DNA of 7,702 nt from Clostridiales bacterium UBA4696 (lineage in GTDB: Bacteria; Bacillota; Clostridia; Oscillospirales; Oscillospiraceae), in NCBI GenBank assembly GCA_002404795.1, contig DHKK01000146.1:7828-15529 (forward strand). Reading direction: 5' to 3'. The notes under the pieces are model-generated. The model was not told where the DNA came from. It saw only the letters and a program-made list of their open reading frames with translations, and ran no database searches. Below, piece after piece: positions 6,035 through 7,702 of the stretch (within the stretch, counting starts at the first letter, position 1; every line of letters starts with the position of its first letter). A program made the translations under genes and the position numbers.

Positions 6035-6115
6035 GGCAGGGCCGCGATGATCGGCGGCGCTGCCGGAGCTTCTGGGAACGGGCAAGGTGCGTCCTGCGTG
6101 CAGTCTGCGCGCAGG
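6035..6115 (+). promoter_or_regulatory. Two hairpins between aptamer and terminator
   Basis: The first hairpin pairs 6035-6039 with 6060-6064 and 6041-6045 with 6054-6058, with a single G-G mismatch and an 8-base loop GATGATCG. It is well placed to be the hairpin whose loop makes a kissing contact with the aptamer, but I could not confirm loop complementarity. The second pairs 6093-6102 with 6106-6115 (10 bp, one wobble, 3-base loop). Neither has a T-run, so neither is a terminator. Confidence 0.5.
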
Positions 6116-6124
6116 GCGGTTTCA

Positions 6125-6152
6125 GGCTCTTCCCGGCTGGGAGGGGCCTTTT
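6125..6152 (+). terminator. Riboswitch-controlled intrinsic terminator
   Basis: GGCTCTTCCC (6125-6134) pairs with GGGAGGGGCC (6139-6148) through 10 bp including two G-T wobbles, with loop GGCT and then TTTT. It lies 33 bases before the btuF-like start codon. TCCCGGCT (6131-6138), spanning the inner left arm and the loop, is the exact complement of AGCCGGGA (6008-6015) in the B12 box, giving an eight-base antiterminator pairing. Ligand binding should hide the B12 box and free the terminator. Confidence 0.82.
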
Positions 6153-6184
6153 GTATTGGAATTATAATAAAGGAGAACCGAACC

Positions 6185-7195
6185 ATGAAAAAGAATCAGA
6201 TCCTTGCCCTGCTGCTGGCGGCCGTGATGCTGCTGGCAGTCCTGACCGGCTGCGCCGCAAAGACCGAGCCCGCGCAGACCGAACCGGCCCAGACCGAGAC
6301 CGCGCAGACCGAAGAACCTGCGCCCGCCGAAGAAGAAGCCGAGCCCGCCGAAGAACCCGCGGAGGAGCCCTCCGCCGCCGTGACCCTGACCGACATGACC
6401 GGCCGGGAGATCACCCTGGACGAGCCCGCGACCCGCATCGTCGCCCTGACCCCGTCTGACTGCGAGATCCTCTACGCCATCGGCGCGGGCGATCTGCTGG
6501 TCGGCCGCGGCAAATACTGCGACTATCCGGCGGAAGTGACCGAGATCCCGGCTGTCGAGTCCGGCAGCGACACCAACATCGAGCAGATCGTCGCGCTGCA
6601 GCCGCAGGTCCTGCTCATGAGCACCATGTCCCAGACCGACGAGCAGGTCCAGCAGCTGGAGGCCGCGGGCGTGCATGTCGTCGTGAGCGACGCGCAGGAT
6701 ATCGAAGGCGTCTACACCGCCATCCACATGATCGGCGAGCTCGTCGGCAAGCAGGACGAGGCGGCTTCCGTCGTCGAATCCATGCAGAAGACCTTCGACG
6801 AGATCAAGGCCAACGCCGGCGACGGCACAAAGACCGTCTACTTCGAGGTCTCCCCGCTGGAGTACGGCCTCTGGACGGCCGGCACCGGAACGTTCATGGA
6901 CGAGATCGCCAACATGATGGGCCTCAAGAACTGCTTCGCGGACGTGACCGGCTGGAGCGAGATCTCCGAAGAGCAGGTGCTCGAGCGCAACCCGGATTAC
7001 ATTGTGACCATCTCCATGTACTACGGCGAAGGCCCCACTCCGGAGGAGGAGATCATGGCCCGCCCGGGTTGGGAAAATGTCACCGCCGTCAAGAACGGCA
7101 AGATCCTCAACCTGCAGAACAATGAGCTGTCCCGTCCGGCCCCGCGGCTGGCCGAGGGCGCGCAGGCGCTGTATGACTTCGTCTACGGCGAATGA
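6185..7195 (+). CDS. btuF: BtuF-like cobalamin-binding lipoprotein
   Basis: This 336-residue cell-surface lipoprotein should capture cobalamin or other corrinoids for an ABC importer. A signal peptide ends in the lipobox LTGC with C23. A Glu/Pro/Ala-rich tether with TEPAQ-type repeats runs from about 27 to 63. The Peripla_BP_2 (class III) domain follows: LTDMTGREITLDEPATRIVAL (68-88), the SDCEILYAIGAGDLLVGRGKYCDYP block (91-115), NIEQIVALQPQVLLMS (131-146), the long central helix region (about 172-210) and the C-terminal lobe ending in RLAEGAQALYDFVYG. This fold is shared by B12, haem and siderophore binders; the cobalamin riboswitch in its leader decides for B12. The ATG at 6185 has AAGGAG 9 bases upstream. 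The same frame opens earlier at 6029, but that ATG is inside the riboswitch and the added residues are not protein-like. The BtuC-like gene begins 37 bases downstream. Confidence 0.9.
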   Translation: MKKNQILALLLAAVMLLAVLTGCAAKTEPAQTEPAQTETAQTEEPAPAEEEAEPAEEPAEEPSAAVTLTDMTGREITLDEPATRIVALTPSDCEILYAIGAGDLLVGRGKYCDYPAEVTEIPAVESGSDTNIEQIVALQPQVLLMSTMSQTDEQVQQLEAAGVHVVVSDAQDIEGVYTAIHMIGELVGKQDEAASVVESMQKTFDEIKANAGDGTKTVYFEVSPLEYGLWTAGTGTFMDEIANMMGLKNCFADVTGWSEISEEQVLERNPDYIVTISMYYGEGPTPEEEIMARPGWENVTAVKNGKILNLQNNELSRPAPRLAEGAQALYDFVYGE

Positions 7196-7232
7196 TCCTA
7201 TCATTATAATGTAATATCACAGGAGGCACAGC

Positions 7233-7702
7233 ATGCGCCGGTATCACGAAACGTTCAGACTCTGGGAATATCTTCTGTTTGCGGTCGTGACGCTGGCGGT
7301 GCTGTGCCTCTGCGTCTGCATCGGCAGCGTCCGCGTGCCGCTGGGCGACACGCTGGCGTTCTTTGCCGCGAAGCTCACGGGCGGCGCGCTGCCCGAGGGG
7401 CTCGTCTCGTCCATCATGCCCATCCGGCTGCCGCGCGTTCTGTGCGTGGCGCTGACGGGCGCGGCCCTGTCTCTCGCGGGCGCGGCGATGCAGGGGCTGC
7501 TCAAAAACCCGCTGGCCGACGGCTCGACGCTCGGCGTCTCGTCCGGCGCGTCGCTCGGCGCGGTCTGCGCCATCGCCTTCGGCGTTACGCTGCCGGGCTT
7601 CCCGTTCGCGGGGACGATGGTGATGGCGATCTTGTTCGCGTTCGGCTCGCTGCTGGTCATCCTCGGGCTTTCGTACAAGCTCGACCGGTCGCTCTCGACC
7701 AA
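7233..7702 (+). CDS. btuC: BtuC-like cobalamin ABC permease, N-terminal part
   Basis: The first 156 codons of a FecCD-family permease are present; the window end cuts the gene, which is normally about 330-350 residues. AGGAGG (7221-7226) lies 6 bases before the ATG. Translation starts MRRYHETFRLWEYLLF, followed by a first membrane segment (about 14-31). The family-defining block RLPRVLCVALTGAALSLAGA, MQGLLKNPLADGSTLGVSSG and ASLGA is at about 65-110, with a further membrane segment at about 127-146. NPLAD and GVSSGA are hallmarks of BtuC/FecD/FhuB permeases. The gene follows the btuF-like gene in the same riboswitch-controlled transcript, so cobalamin is the likely cargo. The opposite strand is open here but encodes only low-complexity sequence. 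Confidence 0.93.
   Translation, partial: MRRYHETFRLWEYLLFAVVTLAVLCLCVCIGSVRVPLGDTLAFFAAKLTGGALPEGLVSSIMPIRLPRVLCVALTGAALSLAGAAMQGLLKNPLADGSTLGVSSGASLGAVCAIAFGVTLPGFPFAGTMVMAILFAFGSLLVILGLSYKLDRSLST

Noticed and set aside
6029..6184. N-terminal extension of the btuF-like gene from the ATG at 6029
   Set aside because: It begins in the P1 stem of the riboswitch and runs through the terminator. The added 52 residues precede a clear lipoprotein signal peptide that starts at 6185.
6122..7204. Minus-strand open frame of 360 codons
   Set aside because: It is antisense to the btuF-like gene, is Gly/Leu/Asp/Val-rich with low-complexity repeats, and has no ribosome site. The plus-strand gene has a signal peptide and a conserved domain.
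7201..7220. TATAAT-containing promoter between the btuF-like and btuC-like genes
   Set aside because: TATAAT occurs in the 37-base gap, but there is no -35 match at suitable spacing and the genes look like one transcript.
7244..7702. Minus-strand open frame at the right end
   Set aside because: It lies antisense to the BtuC-like permease, which has a good ribosome site and family motifs. The product is Ser/Ala/Thr/Pro-rich and unconvincing.

Overview
This looks like chromosomal DNA from a high-GC, Gram-positive-type gut clostridium, probably of the Oscillospiraceae/Ruminococcaceae sort. The support is strong AGGAGG-type ribosome binding sites, lipoprotein signal peptides of the MKKLLALLLAA...LAAC type, Thr/Ala/Glu-rich linkers after the lipid cysteine, and short GC-rich palindromic intergenic elements of a kind common in these genomes. 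The taxonomic guess rests on style and memory; there is no marker gene in the window.

Positions 1-392 hold no gene I can support. They are a mosaic of palindromes: two related GC-rich elements facing each other (1-45 and 333-381), a perfect 15-bp hairpin (264-297), and a minus-strand intrinsic terminator (58-90).

Positions 393-5504 are five genes on the minus strand. In transcription order they are a lipoprotein amino-acid-type binding protein, its permease, its ATPase (together a polar amino acid ABC importer), an AbgB-like M20 amidohydrolase, and a ribokinase-family sugar kinase. A near-perfect sigma-A promoter precedes the binding protein gene. A hairpin lies between binding protein and permease. 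A terminator-like hairpin lies between ATPase and amidohydrolase, with no room for a new promoter after it. The kinase has its own candidate promoter. The likely logic is import of an amino-acid or amide compound followed by cytosolic hydrolysis; how the kinase fits is unclear.

Positions 5505-6184 are a divergent control region of about 680 bases. Its right half is a plus-strand cobalamin riboswitch with its own consensus promoter and an intrinsic terminator as expression platform. An eight-base alternative pairing between the B12-box segment and the terminator explains how it could switch.

Positions 6185-7702 are the regulated genes: a BtuF-like corrinoid-binding lipoprotein and the first 156 codons of a BtuC-like permease cut off by the window end. 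An ATPase (btuD) is expected just outside.

I found no CRISPR array, tRNA, rRNA, phage gene or transposase. The most unusual observation is that the riboswitch terminator resembles the palindromic repeat at 333-381, down to an identical 11-base tail, suggesting that a dispersed repeat family may supply terminators here.
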